Positions 13,601-31,750 of a DNA stretch of 64,000 nt are shown one piece after another. Position numbers and translations under genes: made by a program. Positions within the stretch are counted from its first letter, which is position 1, and each line of letters opens with the position of its first letter. The notes under the pieces are model-generated. The model was given only the letters and a program-made list of their open reading frames with translations, was not told the DNA's origin and did not search any database. This DNA is from Mugil cephalus. Taxonomy: Eukaryota; Chordata; Actinopteri; Mugiliformes; Mugilidae. Where the stretch lies: assembly GCF_022458985.1 (NCBI RefSeq), contig NC_061777.1, positions 18,875,668 through 18,939,667 on the forward strand, written 5' to 3'.

Positions 13601-14915
13601 CTCAGAGATCCTCGTTTCACTTCTTCAAAGAGCCTTCATAGATACAGTGTGCTATCAATATCTTACAGAACAGGCAGGCAAGTAGTTCAATTCAACACAT
13701 ATCCTAAAACACACAGACACATCCAATACAAATAATAAAATAAAATAAAATAAACGTTTGCAAGCTCACGTACATTTGGATTGTTACAGGTGCAAAACAA
13801 ATTCTGGGTAAATGGTGGCTCCACCCTGGCGGCTGATATTAGAAAGCTGACGTGACTGCTGTTTGGACGTCGTCTGCACATATACAGCAAAGGTCATATA
13901 GCACCAGGCGCAGAGAGGTCGTCAGCAAACCTCCCAACGAGCGTCTTCTTTGTAGATATACAATATACACCAGTCTGATTATTGGAAGCTTGTTGCCCTG
14001 ACAACCTTTCAACAAATGTGAAGAGGAGAAAAAAACAACACAATGATGAAATGAAGGAAACAATGACAAAATGTTAACGACCCAGCTATTCTTCTAGATT
14101 CAGGGCCAGGTTAAAAGTAGTGGTTTAACCCTATGACACCTTTTTTTTCTTCTTTAAGTGCGGTCCAACCAACAAAATACAAAAATTACTTAACATAAAA
14201 CATTTTTTTAAAAAATAAAAGTGCAACTATAACACAAAAGGAAGACATAGGTGAATAGTTCAATCAAAGCCTTAACAAAAACATAATACTGCCAACGTAA
14301 AATAAAATAAAAATGTTAGGAGAGGCAAAAGTCTTTCATAGTATTTTGAGATAATCTACATTAATTTTACCCGAACAGATCAGTTTAACAGTGTTATATA
14401 ATGAGCAGTTGATATTTTACTCTCAACTGAATTTTTGGTTCATCTTAAACAACCACTAAAAAAAGAGAAATGAACAGAAAAACAAGTCATCTTTAAAATG
14501 CCCGCTCATTAAACCGACTACTCTTCAGATCATGTTTTCTGTCAACTTTCTGAGCCAAGACGCTGACAAAACAGCACAAATTATACATAAAAACAATGTA
14601 AACAAATGTAAACGAATGAATTTCATCAATAATCAAACTGGGCGCAAAAGCAGTGAAAAAGCTGCTTCAATTCACTTTATCCTTCCTCGAGGCTGGAATG
14701 TGGAAGGGAAGATGAAACAAAATGGAATAGTGCTTTCTCATTTTTTTTTGCACGAGGTGACACGGTGACGGTGTGTTAAGAGGTGGAATGGGGGGGGGGG
14801 GGGGGGCAGGGGCGGAGTCAGAGGTGATGACATAAGAGGTGCGATGTGACACTGGTTGTGAGTGGCCTCTGGTCCCGTGCTGCCCCTGCGCCCCGACTCA
14901 GCTGAGAAAAAGGGA
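10620..14915. other. Spacer between adra1a and dpysl2; dpysl2 3' UTR at its right end
   Basis: The two genes converge here. The left part (10.6-13.0 kb) shows no coding signal that I trust. From about 13.0 kb to 14.9 kb the sequence is AT-rich and repeat-poor, and most simply read as the minus-strand 3' UTR of dpysl2. A reverse-complement AATAAA lies near 13036-13041 and would fit a 1.9 kb UTR; this end point is a guess. Confidence 0.5.
14790..14806. repeat. G17 homopolymer in the dpysl2 3' UTR
   Basis: An unbroken run of 17 G on the plus strand, read as C17 in the dpysl2 transcript, about 110 bases after its stop codon. Such runs are prone to slippage and sequencing error. Confidence 0.95.
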
Positions 14916-21476
<6,561 letters not shown>

Positions 21477-22406
21477 TTTGAAGACACAGTGCCCCCCTCT
21501 GCCTCCTGGCTAACGCTAGCTAGCTAGACTGGACAAGCTCGGCTGTCAATGAAAGGATGAGCGGATGCTCTTCTCGTTGAAGCAGCGATTTCTGTCGACA
21601 GCAAGCGAAGCTCACGCACTGCAGCGCAGCAATGATCCAAACCCAAGGGGGGAAATATTTGCCTTAAAGTGCAACGTTTGAATTTACTGCTAGAAAAGGT
21701 CTCTGAAGACCAGACGAGCACCAAGATGAGAAGGGCCACGAAGAGGAATCGCGCATGCGCACTGCCCCGCCCTGCTCATCCACAGATCCATGTTTCTCAT
21801 TTGATGTGGAAAAAAAAATCAGTTTGGGGGAAATGGGTTACGGGGAACATGGGGCCGAGTTCAACAGGTTCTTATGGAATAAATGAATTACATTGCTTAA
21901 CGTATTTACTATAAGCCTAAACCATCCATTGATGAATGTATGCTGTTACATAGTAAACAGTCTAACAATTAAGCTCTGGGTCCACATCGTGTGAAATATC
22001 TTGCACTTATATTTATTTTCTTTGGCATGGATCAAACCTTTCTGCCTGAAATGCCACTCTTTAATATCCTTAATATCCTATCCTTGCGGGAGATACAGTA
22101 GGAACTAATCTATTCAATCTGGTCTTAGAGAAGGTGATGAATGACTTTAAACTGGATGAATTGAAGTCTGGCATTGATGGAGCGTTTCATTTTTCCACTC
22201 TGTCTAAAGTATCTGACCACAGCTTATCTGAAATGTTCTCACCAATGTAATCAATCCAGGCTTCTTTAATATGGGAGGAGGGGACTTATGACCACAAAAA
22301 GATCTACAACTGTTTAATCAAATGTTTAGAAATAGGGAGCCTGGTCATAAGAATGTGAAAACTGTGTTGGTTGGGCATAGACTCAAATTGATGTAATGAC
22401 TGTCTG

Positions 22407-22658
22407 TCAGCCCAGGAAGTATCTGGCCAGTAAATCTGGCTTGTAGTTGTGCAAATGATGCAAATCCTCAACAGTGGACAAGCCCCTTTTCACCCAGCAT
22501 GTAAACACTCTGTCCAGCAAACCTGGTTTGAAACCAGGATTCTGACATATTGCAGCATAAATGGAAAGATCCTTGAGACCAAGTAAGCCTCTAATTTGTT
22601 TCAGGATCCTGTATGAATTGCCCAAAATAAAGTCATCTTTAAACAATTGGATGGGCAA
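22407..22658 (-). mobile_element. L1-type LINE ORF2 C-terminal fragment
   Basis: An 83-codon open frame contains NPGFKPGLLDRVFTCW followed by KRGLSTVEDL, which resembles the region after the reverse transcriptase in vertebrate L1 ORF2 (proline-glycine, aromatic-Trp, then a Gly-x-x-Thr-x-x-Asp-Leu block). There is no start or catalytic core nearby, so this is a decayed scrap. The match is from memory of the family, and a search is needed to name it. Confidence 0.4.
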
Positions 22659-23351
22659 ATTTAAATATGGAGAATATAATGACTGCTAGAGAGGCTCCAG
22701 TAAGTGATAAAGCAGCATTGGATTCAATTTAAGGCCAATGGGGGCAAAGCTTTTTGGCCCTCTTGTCTACACATGGACCACTATACTTGAGACTATAGGC
22801 CTCTGATTTGCACTCTTTTGACCATACGACAGCTTTGTCTCATCAGTATCTGTTGATGTGCTGCAAAGTGATATGCCATTGCTATTACTCATGATTACCA
22901 GATGTGACTGATGTCCATTTTACCAACAGTGTGTCATGCAATGATCTACAACAAAGGAATGTTTGTTGTCAAAGGGCATCAGTTTCGACATATAAAGTTT
23001 GGTGAAATTCGACAAATTTATGTTTTGCACAAGGTATATTTTATCATGAAAAAATTCTCTAGTTGATACAGGGAGCTCTTCAGAGTTCACTATATCAACT
23101 AGAGAACTTTCCAGACTGGACATGTCACATGTGAGAGAGGTGGCTCTGATTGAGCATGGGGAACAACTCGATGACTACCCATTAGCTGCCTATTCAATGG
23201 GAGGCCTGTGTCTGGTTACTCTGAAAAGGCACATTATCTTGCATAGAAAACTTGAGTGTTATTACTAATGTTCTCACACATCACCAGTTTATCACAGGGC
23301 TAACACAGAGAGAAAAACAACCGTGTGGTTTTGAGTGCAAATGGTTGTTTA

Positions 23352-23441
23352 GCCTAACAAGCATGTCTTTGGAGGATGGGAAGAACCGGAGTACCCAGAG
23401 AAATCCCACGCAGTCACAGGGAGAACATGCAAACTCACCTG
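23352..23441 (+). repeat. Dispersed fish repeat scrap
   Basis: The 'catgtctttggaggatgggaa' stretch followed by 'cggagtacccagagaaa', 'cccacgcag' and 'agaacatgcaaactc' is a mutated copy of a block present in very many fish genomes. It may be the 3' part of a LINE or DNA element; family not determined. Confidence 0.55.
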
Positions 23442-23525
23442 TGTGTGCTTGTGTTTGTTTTTATGTGTGTCCGTACATTCACCAAGGTTTCCACACTGGC
23501 TCTGCCTGTGAGACTGTTGGTCATC

Positions 23526-23760
23526 CTGATGGACGATGATGTCATGAAGTTAATTCTTCCAGCAGGGATACCAGGTTCCACGAAGGTGTTATGCCAAACA
23601 ATTAAGAACAGTTTTGGACTACAGCAAGATTTTCGGCTTCAGTATCAAGATGCTGATTTTGGGAAGAGTTTGTGAATTTGACAATGATCTTGGAAATATA
23701 TGACAAAACTACTATAAAAGTGGTATACTTGCAGAGTTCTTCAGAAGATGGTGCAATGGC
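23526..23760 (+). pseudogene. Fragment of a fish PB1-like domain gene
   Basis: Two adjacent frames together encode a segment with VMKLILPAGIPGS, then KNSFGLQQDFRLQYQDADFG, then EIYDKTTIKVVYLQSS. This resembles the PB1-like N-terminal domain of a multicopy teleost family of uncharacterised proteins, in which LQYxDxDF is typical. The frame breaks at 23673 with a stop in the middle of the domain, and no downstream exons were seen. I read it as a decayed, probably retroposed, copy. A live exon with a misplaced frame is less likely. Confidence 0.5.
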
Positions 23761-24287
23761 ATGTCAACCCCAAGTTGTCCAAAGGCATACAGATACCATA
23801 CCAATCTCCTCGGCTAACACCGATGACACAACGGCATCTAGGCAGTGTGTTTGGCGTTTGTCTTCATGGTCCCTCGTTTCAACTATGAGGCTGAACTCAA
23901 ACTTGAAAAGGCCAATGCTCACTACCAAACTAAATTAACTCTTTTGAGCCCCTGAGTTTAACTAAATCACAAATCCTGCAATGGCTGTCTAAAGAAATTG
24001 TTAAGTTCAAAGCCTATCCAAGTGACTTGCATCCTATTCCATGATAGGTCAATGCAGATGCAGATTACTATGACCTGGATGACTGAGAACCTTCACAGAA
24101 ATAGTTTTCAATGGTTCCCTGAGTTTTGACAACTATCAATTTTATTGACATTTTCGTGAAAGTTCAGTTACCACAACAGTTTTCAAATGAATGTTGTGAC
24201 TACATTTATTCGTTCATCATTCATTTAGTTTCGATTTGTCAAAGACATGCTTGTTAAATTAATTGAGACTTCTATAATTGAGTGTGA

Positions 24288-24288
<1 letters not shown>

Positions 24289-24320
<32 letters not shown>
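24289..24320. repeat. (TG)n microsatellite
   Basis: Sixteen uninterrupted TG units in the dpysl2-bnip3l spacer. Confidence 0.97.
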
Positions 24321-24321
<1 letters not shown>

Positions 24322-25489
24322 CCCATTGACAGCTGGATTAATCAGCAGCTGGTCTGCATATTAATTGCCGCAAGGTTGCAACTCTGGACTTGAACTTTAA
24401 ATAAAGCAGAGTCATGTACTAGACACTTCGTATCTACTAGAAGTTCGGATTGATTCATCACAGGCTACCGTGGAGAAGCATCTAGAAAACCAATGTACAC
24501 AGACAACATCAAGCCCCCGTCTTTACAGACAACTACAAGGATCAGCAGAGGACTGCTGTCTACTACAGACAACTTCTACTCTGTTCCAGCATATATCTAC
24601 TGTTACAGTTCTTTACTGTAATTGTTTCCCGATCCAATGGATGACACTTACAACCTAGCACCAGTGTGGAGGGTGAGCAATGTTCCCAGAAGAGGTTTCG
24701 GAGGCAATCCTCTTCAGGGCAATGCTCCCCAACCCACAGAGGGCCGTGTGGTCAATGCTCTCCAACCCCTCCACCAACCCCATCCCTCAATTCCTACCTC
24801 TCCTCTATGTCTCTCCTCCCCCTTTCCTCATCCACCTCCCTCCATCCCATCCATCCACTACCTTTCCTTACTCCTTTTTCCTTTCCGTCCAGGGCAACGC
24901 AGTGGCTCAGCAATTTGCACAGAAACCCTTGCCCCTCCATCACCTCATGTTTCTGTGTGGAGTACTTCAATCTCCCCGTGTGGCCATGTGTATACTCCGG
25001 GATAGTACAGTTTCTCCCAAAACACAAAATCTAGGTTAATTGAAAACAAACAAACAAACAAAACAATACAAAACAAAATAACAATAATATGCGTCTATGT
25101 CTGCATGTGTCTGTGTGTCTGGTTATACATATGAACTGATATTATAACTTGCCTGTCATCAAAAAACGCTGCTGGTTATGATTTCATTTTTTTTTAGAAT
25201 GATATATTTATTAATTTCAATAAAAAGTTTTGGTGAGGATTACATCAAAACTATACATATAAACCCAAGCAGGAGGCAATAGTTACATAGTATTATCACA
25301 ATCACAATTCTGTCATATTGCGAGAGCAACTTTCTTGCATTTCTTTCTGGTTCATTACTTGTACATATTAATATTATTTTTATCATATAAAGTGATGACT
25401 TAATTAAGGTGGAGAAGGTGTTGTGCACAAAGTATCAAAACGTCATCATTATATCAAAATAAAAGCCATCTGATCTTAACCGTTTTGAG

Positions 25490-25990
25490 GGGGGTTTCTG
25501 TCTCCACGAATTAACTTTGTAACAACCTGTCTGACGCCCTGTATCATTTTTATGCAGACGACACAATCATTCATTGTGTTGCACCATGTACTGTGCAAGC
25601 CTTTGACGTAGTTCAATTAAAGCTGGTGTTGAACACAGATAAGACAAAAGACATGATGTTTTCCAGAGCTGCTGTCCAAGTACAAAATCTTCTTGTCTTA
25701 AGTTGCCAAGGAACAGCCATCGAGCTGCTTCTGTCTTATAGGTATTTTCGTTTCCATATTGATCAACACCTCTTTTCCATATTCCATATATCAAACCTAT
25801 GTGAAACTCTAAACTCAAGATAAAACTTATTTTAGGAACAGGTCGTGTTTCTCCCTTAGAGCTAGGAAATATCTTGTTTCAGCAACCTTTCTCCCTCCAC
25901 TTGGTTATGGTGACATATTCTATATGCCTGCTTCAGCCACCTGTTTACGCTCTCTGGACACTGTATGTCACTGCATCGCAGTGTATCACC
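25490..25990 (+). mobile_element. Non-LTR retrotransposon reverse-transcriptase fragment
   Basis: The reverse-transcriptase active-site motif Tyr-Ala-Asp-Asp is encoded at 25551-25562 in the context YHFYADDTIIHC, followed by QLKLVLNTDKTKDMMF, the standard next block of fish jockey/L2-like LINEs. About 20 residues usually found between the two blocks are missing, and stops follow, so the copy is dead. Later sequence to about 25990 still resembles the same ORF in shifted frames. Confidence 0.75.
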
Positions 25991-28933
25991 CAGGATACGA
26001 TGCCTTCTGAAGGTAATAAACAGCTGACAATGTAAACATATAATTTGAAGCAAAGAACATTACATTTTTACAACTGATCAAAACATAGTACATACAAATT
26101 AAGAACTACAATGCCTATTCTTCTCTTCTCTTTCCCTTTTTCTCTGTCTATAAAAGTAGATAGAAGGTGCTCTGAATTCACTGGCTTCCATTGATTGGTG
26201 CTCAAACCTTTTCTTGCATCAGCTGTAAACTAAGCAACCAAACAAACACTAATACTAATACTAATGTGTCAACAGATTAACAACAAACATTCATTTTACC
26301 AATCCAAATTTCCGAAATAAAACACCAGAATCTCTTGGCTTGTTTGGATGTCTGATCTCTCTCCTCATCCTTCTAATTCTCATCTTCATCACTGGCTGAG
26401 TCTGAATCTGCAGAGCTTGTAGAGATACCCTCCATCACTCTCATCCTCTCTGCCATTCCTGTACTTGCCAAAATAGCCAAAATAGAAATTACTATTGAAA
26501 TATTAAAGTATAAAATTCAGTCATGTTGTTGTAATGTACATACAATGCATGATGATGCATAATGCATGACAGTATACAATTTTGTAGTAAATAGTAACAT
26601 GTCTTGTAGTTTGGCACAAAAATGTTGAGGAACACACATTAGTAAATTTCTGCATTTTCTAGTGCTAATCTGGCAATTTATCTCGTGGGATACATACATG
26701 TCTAAATCCCTTAAATAACAGCACAAACATAGTTACAGCATTTTTTAGTTATGGCAATGGTAAGACTGCAGCCTTAGTTAGTTTTAAAAGTTTATATTAT
26801 TTTCTTCGTGAAAATAAGTATGATTAATAAGTAATTACTTACCCTCTGAGTAGCATGTCCTGCACCACTGACGGCCATGATGGATTCCATCAAGGCTGAT
26901 TTAACAAGAGATGAACTCAACCAAATCAAGTGACCCACATGCTGACGACAGGCCAAACTACCGATAAAATATAAACTGATGAATGAAAACCTCTCTTAGT
27001 CCTACCCTACAGGATAAAGCATGCATCTCCTGATGCTCGCTGCCTGTTTAAAGGTTGGCATACGGCATACGTACATCGTGGGGACCCCCAGAGCCTCTGC
27101 TCCTTTATTTCTTCATTATGGTCTTTTAAATTATGAATTTATGAGTTTAATAAGGGCATAAAACTCCAATAGTGAACATATGAAATAGGATTTTAAAAAG
27201 ACACACATTTTAGTGTATGTATGTGGTTGCCCAAGAAATGTTGTAAAGAGTGATTTATAGAGTCCAAAAACAACACACCTTTTCTTTCATAATTGCTATG
27301 TTGTGCACTTTCTTTGTTAATAATATCATGTAAATGAACTTCCATAGACAACTGTATTCAATACAAAGTCTATTCAAATCAATGCAGAAAGCTATGCAGA
27401 AGCCCATAACGATGATATGTGCCTTTTATTAGTAATCGTGTAAATAATGTTAGGTTATTAAAGCTCCATTCACTCCCTTTGTATTTATGTGTCAGCCACT
27501 GTATACAGTACAAACTTTATTCAAATTCCAAAACGCTCTGTATTGCACACTGATCAACTGTACATAAGCCTGCTATCATGACATGTACAGTTTATGAGTT
27601 AGTATGAGTTACACAATGCTTTGAAGCCTAGAGTGCGTTCAAACCAATATTGCCAATATTGTACATTATCTTCAATGATTTTTCACATAATCATAAAGTC
27701 ATCAATTTACAAAGACTGACAGAAGAACCTTTCAGTCGGCATCAATATACAGAGATGCATGCGTTTTCTTCAGGGAATCATTTTTCTGCAAGTTCCACAG
27801 ACACTGTACGCTATTTATTGAATCATTTTGTGCGAAATCATTGTACAGTGAAATCTAGATAAAAGTCAGATGACACTCTTAAATGAGGCCCCTAGAAATC
27901 TCCTCTGTGGTGGTGGTTTCTGCCACTGAAGCTTCAGCAATTAAACAACAGCAAAAAGACATTACTTACACTGCCACAATGCATAAGATATAATATGCAT
28001 CCTTATCAATGTATACAAATTATACAATGTCGACAGATGTCTTGTTACATGGGGCAGATCACAGCTTAAGTTATTTTTCACATCTACATCTTTAAATACC
28101 TAAACATATATAAAATAAAACAGTCTAAGATAAATCACCAATGTGCAGTGGTGAATGATAAACATTTGGCACTTTGCCATTGCTTCTATATTATTTGTTA
28201 AAGATATGTAGGCAAGAAGAAATGAAAATAGCATATGGCCTGGCATAATGCTTTCTGGCATTATAATATACTTCTAACAACCTCACTAAAGGTCTGGAGC
28301 TACATACTAGATAAATGTTTAAGCTTTTCAACCTCGAAAAGAAAACAAAGCTTTTAAAAGAAACACTCAAGATGCAACTTCTATTCTCAAAACTGTGCAG
28401 AATTGAAAAAAAAAACTGATCCCACTGTGCAGCGTCATTTGTCCCCGGCCCTCGTTTCACTGCACCTTGAATGTTGAGTTCACTAAATTAAGGCGATAAA
28501 AGTCCCTTCTGTTCCCAGAGCCAATCAAATTAGTTTATTGCAACTATAGCGAAGATTCAGCAACTCTGCCTCCTATAGGACACCAGAGGAGAAATGCAGC
28601 TTGGGAGAAGGCCAGATTTCTTTAGACATGACATGAAAACAAAATAAAGAAATGTCAACCCTGAAGCCACCTGACATCAAATTCACATATTTTGCATCTA
28701 CTAGACTTGGACCGGTGACAACTGTGTGTGCGATGTTTCCCTGTGTCATCGTCTGACGGAGTGCAACCACATTACGCAATGTGTCTAGCTACATCTACAA
28801 TGTGACCTAATTTAATGCTGACTGGACAGGAAATGTGGGCATACAATAGATGCAGAGACAGAGCGTGACTACAATAGGAAGGTTGAGAGACTTGGGAGAC
28901 AGGAGAACATCCAGGCACTGCTTCATTTTCGAT

Positions 28934-31626
28934 TCAGTAAGAGCTGGCGGAGGCTGTGGCAATTCTCTTCCCAATATACACCCTAGGAAAAAAAACATCA
29001 AGAAAACGCATGAAATTAAACCAGTTGGTAACAATTTGGAAACAATGAAAGATATGAAAACCTAAGATAAAACATAAATGCTTAATTTAATCAAGGTACA
29101 CATTTTCATAAACAAACAGAAGTCCCACTGGACGGTAGCAAATTAATAGTGGAAAAAGTCAACTTTCTGCATTCTTCACAACTGTACATTGCTGCTTTTA
29201 TATAAATAACATTTCAATTGGATTAGGGCTTAAAGTCATGTGTAAGGGTACAGCCTCTTTGAGAGACGGATAAGAGCTTTCCCAGCGTCCATGCCTTTAC
29301 TGTCACCTGAACGCCTCGGTTCCACTCAACAGAGTCATAACACAGGGTTTACAAAATTCCTTTTGCACGAACAGTTCATGGACAGTTTTTCTATCTTTAC
29401 ATACAGTGCCCGGTTCCTCCTATATTCCTGTGAGCAGGTTGCATCTTGTTCCACGTTTTATAAAGCAGCAGTGCGCTTATAAATTAACAATGTCACGGTC
29501 CCTCCCAGTGGCACATAATGAGTCGGTGAAGTAGAAAATTTATGCAAGCAACCAAAAATGTTTGATGCAGTTTTCCCAGCAGGGGACGCAATGCAGTGCT
29601 CTGCAAGACAAACCTGAGGGAACTGGGACTTACCCGAGGCCAAGCGCCAGGATGTGTGAGATGAGCAAGGAAGGGATGAACACTTTGAGGAATTCAGCAG
29701 AGAAGATGCCGCCATCCTTCATGACTCCACTCTTCCTCATACTAAGAGATACTGAACGTCGGGGGTGCCTGAAGTGGAACTCCCTAAGCAGAGGAGTTAA
29801 CAAAAATGATTGCAAACATATTTCGCAACATAATTGATGACAACACAAAGATGTGCCTCGATTAATAACGGACAGTCCACTTACTTTGGTGGAATGTTTT
29901 CGGGTCTGCTGGACCAGTCAGGGGCCCATTCTACTTCTTTGTTCATCAAGATGTCTTCCTCTCTGTCCTTCTCTAGACCATCTTCCTCCGACTGCAAAAG
30001 TCAAAGTGAAGCAATCAGATGAATGAAGAAACATGAAAGGGTTTCGAACTTTAGAATTAAATATTCAGTTTTACCGAACTAGCTCTCGGGCTTGGCATCT
30101 CAACATCAAAAGTTATCTGACCCTCGTCCTGCTCTGGACTTGGTGGCCTGTGAGGACTGGATCAATAGAATGAGATTTAAAAATATCTCTCTTACAATAG
30201 ACGCTCGTCTGATCAATAATAAATAACGACCTTCATTCTTACCTATCGCAGGAGGAGTTACTTGGGCTGGATTCATGCTGTGCATCCAGGAGGATTTTTT
30301 CCATGTCTCCGTTGTGGATGGAGGAGGATGACGGCACATGCTCCAGTCCTCCAATCAGGGTTTCATCACCTTCAGGCACCACGTCAAGAGTGACCAGCGT
30401 CTGACTCATGCCAGCATTTGCGTTTATGTGGTCTGCAGCGGGTGTCACTGGCAGGTCAGGCTGCCTGCCCTGGACCCCTGTATTCCCATTCAGCTCCAGT
30501 TCTACCCAGGAGCCTTAAAAAAAAAACAAAAAAACAATGAGGTGCAAAAATGGATATGAGACTTGATGGGTTTTAAAGAGCATCCTACACAGAAATACGC
30601 CTCTTTCAAATGGAAACAGCTGACCTACATTTCCTGCACCACTCGCTCTGTGCATTTAAATGAACTGCCAGTGCAGTGCATCCATGATATCATGCATTTC
30701 TCTGTGCCACTGCCCCACAAACAGCTTGCACTTTTCTAGATGGGAGGGAGTTATGTAATCCTCTAATGCTTGAGGGCTTGGATGAACACAGAATGTAAAC
30801 CTTGTGACTAACATGAGACGCCCTTCTCCTGCTTTGGGATTTCTCAAAATAAAATATGATTCTGTCGTTCCGACTGCGCATTAGTAGGTCAACAGCGGTG
30901 CTCTGGCGTGAGGTCTTGCATAACTGTGGAGTCCAGGTTGAGACAATGTGCCCAGACATGTCGCTGTTCCAGCTGTGATGTTGTCACACAGGAAGCGACA
31001 CGCGTCCCACTTTTCTGTCCGAGCTAATGTTTGGGCACTTATCTATACTGCCCATCGATTCAAATAACATGTTCGCCTATTTAAACGTGTTTTAGCAGCT
31101 GTTTATTTAAAGAGACTGAGGGGAAAACATCCGAGCATCTGTGTTTTTAGCCGACATATAATTATTAAAACATTGGCCTGTTCAGTAAAAAAAGACAATA
31201 CGTGCACGCAGAGTCGGAGAGACACAGAGTATTATCATCAATGAAAAAAAAAACGAGAAATAAAATCAACATATTTCGGCTATTGTCCCAAACTTGTTTT
31301 CATTTGGCTAGAGCCCGCCCCCTGCCGACCCTTGTCTGTGATTGGTTACCAGCGCATCAATCAATCATATCCCACAACGCGATTGGCTGTCGCGCAGTTA
31401 CGTCAAACAACACCAGCCTCCACCCCTCCCCAGAAGACGAGGAAATTCCATGTATGTAACTTTTAAAATAAAACCTCCTTTAGAACAATGCTCGTGTGAA
31501 AACACGCATTCGTGAAGTGTGTGTAAAGTAGTATTTGTGACGCGGAGCGCAGAAACGCGAGGGGGAGCACGTACCGTGAAGCCCGGGTTCCTCGTTATTG
31601 TTTTGTTGAGCTGCAGAGGTGGACAT
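28934..31626 (-). CDS. bnip3l: BNIP3-like mitophagy receptor (NIX)
   Basis: Six coding exons, 31575-31626, 30243-30513, 30075-30147, 29885-29991, 29634-29783 and 28934-28982, give 233 residues (human 219). The protein is tail-anchored in the outer mitochondrial membrane and recruits LC3/GABARAP for mitophagy, including in red-cell maturation. The LC3-interacting motif is Trp20-Val-Glu-Leu23. The block [20 protein letters not shown] is the family's minimal essential region. The BH3-like segment lies before [19 protein letters not shown] (169-187). The single membrane helix spans about 202-221 and keeps the dimerising Ser210-His211, Ala214 and Gly218 pattern. The C-terminus is [11 protein letters not shown]. 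The last coding exon is only 49 bases and its frame was fixed by matching the IGKR...SSY ending. The N-terminus differs from the mammalian one, as expected for a fish. Confidence 0.96.
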
Positions 31627-31750
31627 GTTGACTACCCAGCTTTAAGCGTTCAACATGACACGCAGACAAACTGCGATGTGCGCAAGCGCGCAACCTGCCC
31701 AGAGTCCAGACCTCCAGACCAATAACAGACTCTAGAGCAGTGATGGCGGG
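31627..31750 (-). promoter_or_regulatory. bnip3l: bnip3l 5' flank with NRF1-like and CCAAT-type motifs
   Basis: Just upstream of the start codon lies TGCGCAAGCGCGCA at 31679-31692, close to the NRF1 palindrome, and a CCAAT box in plus orientation at about 31707-31712. An ACGTG hypoxia-element core sits at 31568-31572 on the minus strand beside the exon 1 donor. The motifs are visible; their use is inferred from NIX being a known hypoxia-responsive gene. Confidence 0.35.

Larger units (their letters stand above)
21477..28933. other. Spacer between dpysl2 and bnip3l
   Basis: No intact gene recognised. The left end contains the dpysl2 5' UTR and promoter (about 21.48-21.75 kb, moderately CpG-containing). 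The middle (22.4-26 kb) is a graveyard of repeats: an L1-like scrap, a PB1-like pseudogene scrap, a TG microsatellite and a reverse-transcriptase fragment, listed separately. The right end (about 27.5-28.9 kb) is probably bnip3l 3' UTR on the minus strand; a reverse AATAAA at 28534-28539 is one candidate end. A pyrimidine-rich patch at 24.75-24.9 kb opens several overlapping frames but has no recognisable protein. Confidence 0.55.

Noticed and set aside
24622-25039. Three overlapping proline-rich frames
   Set aside because: Produced by a pyrimidine-rich low-complexity tract; all three frames open together and none resembles a protein.
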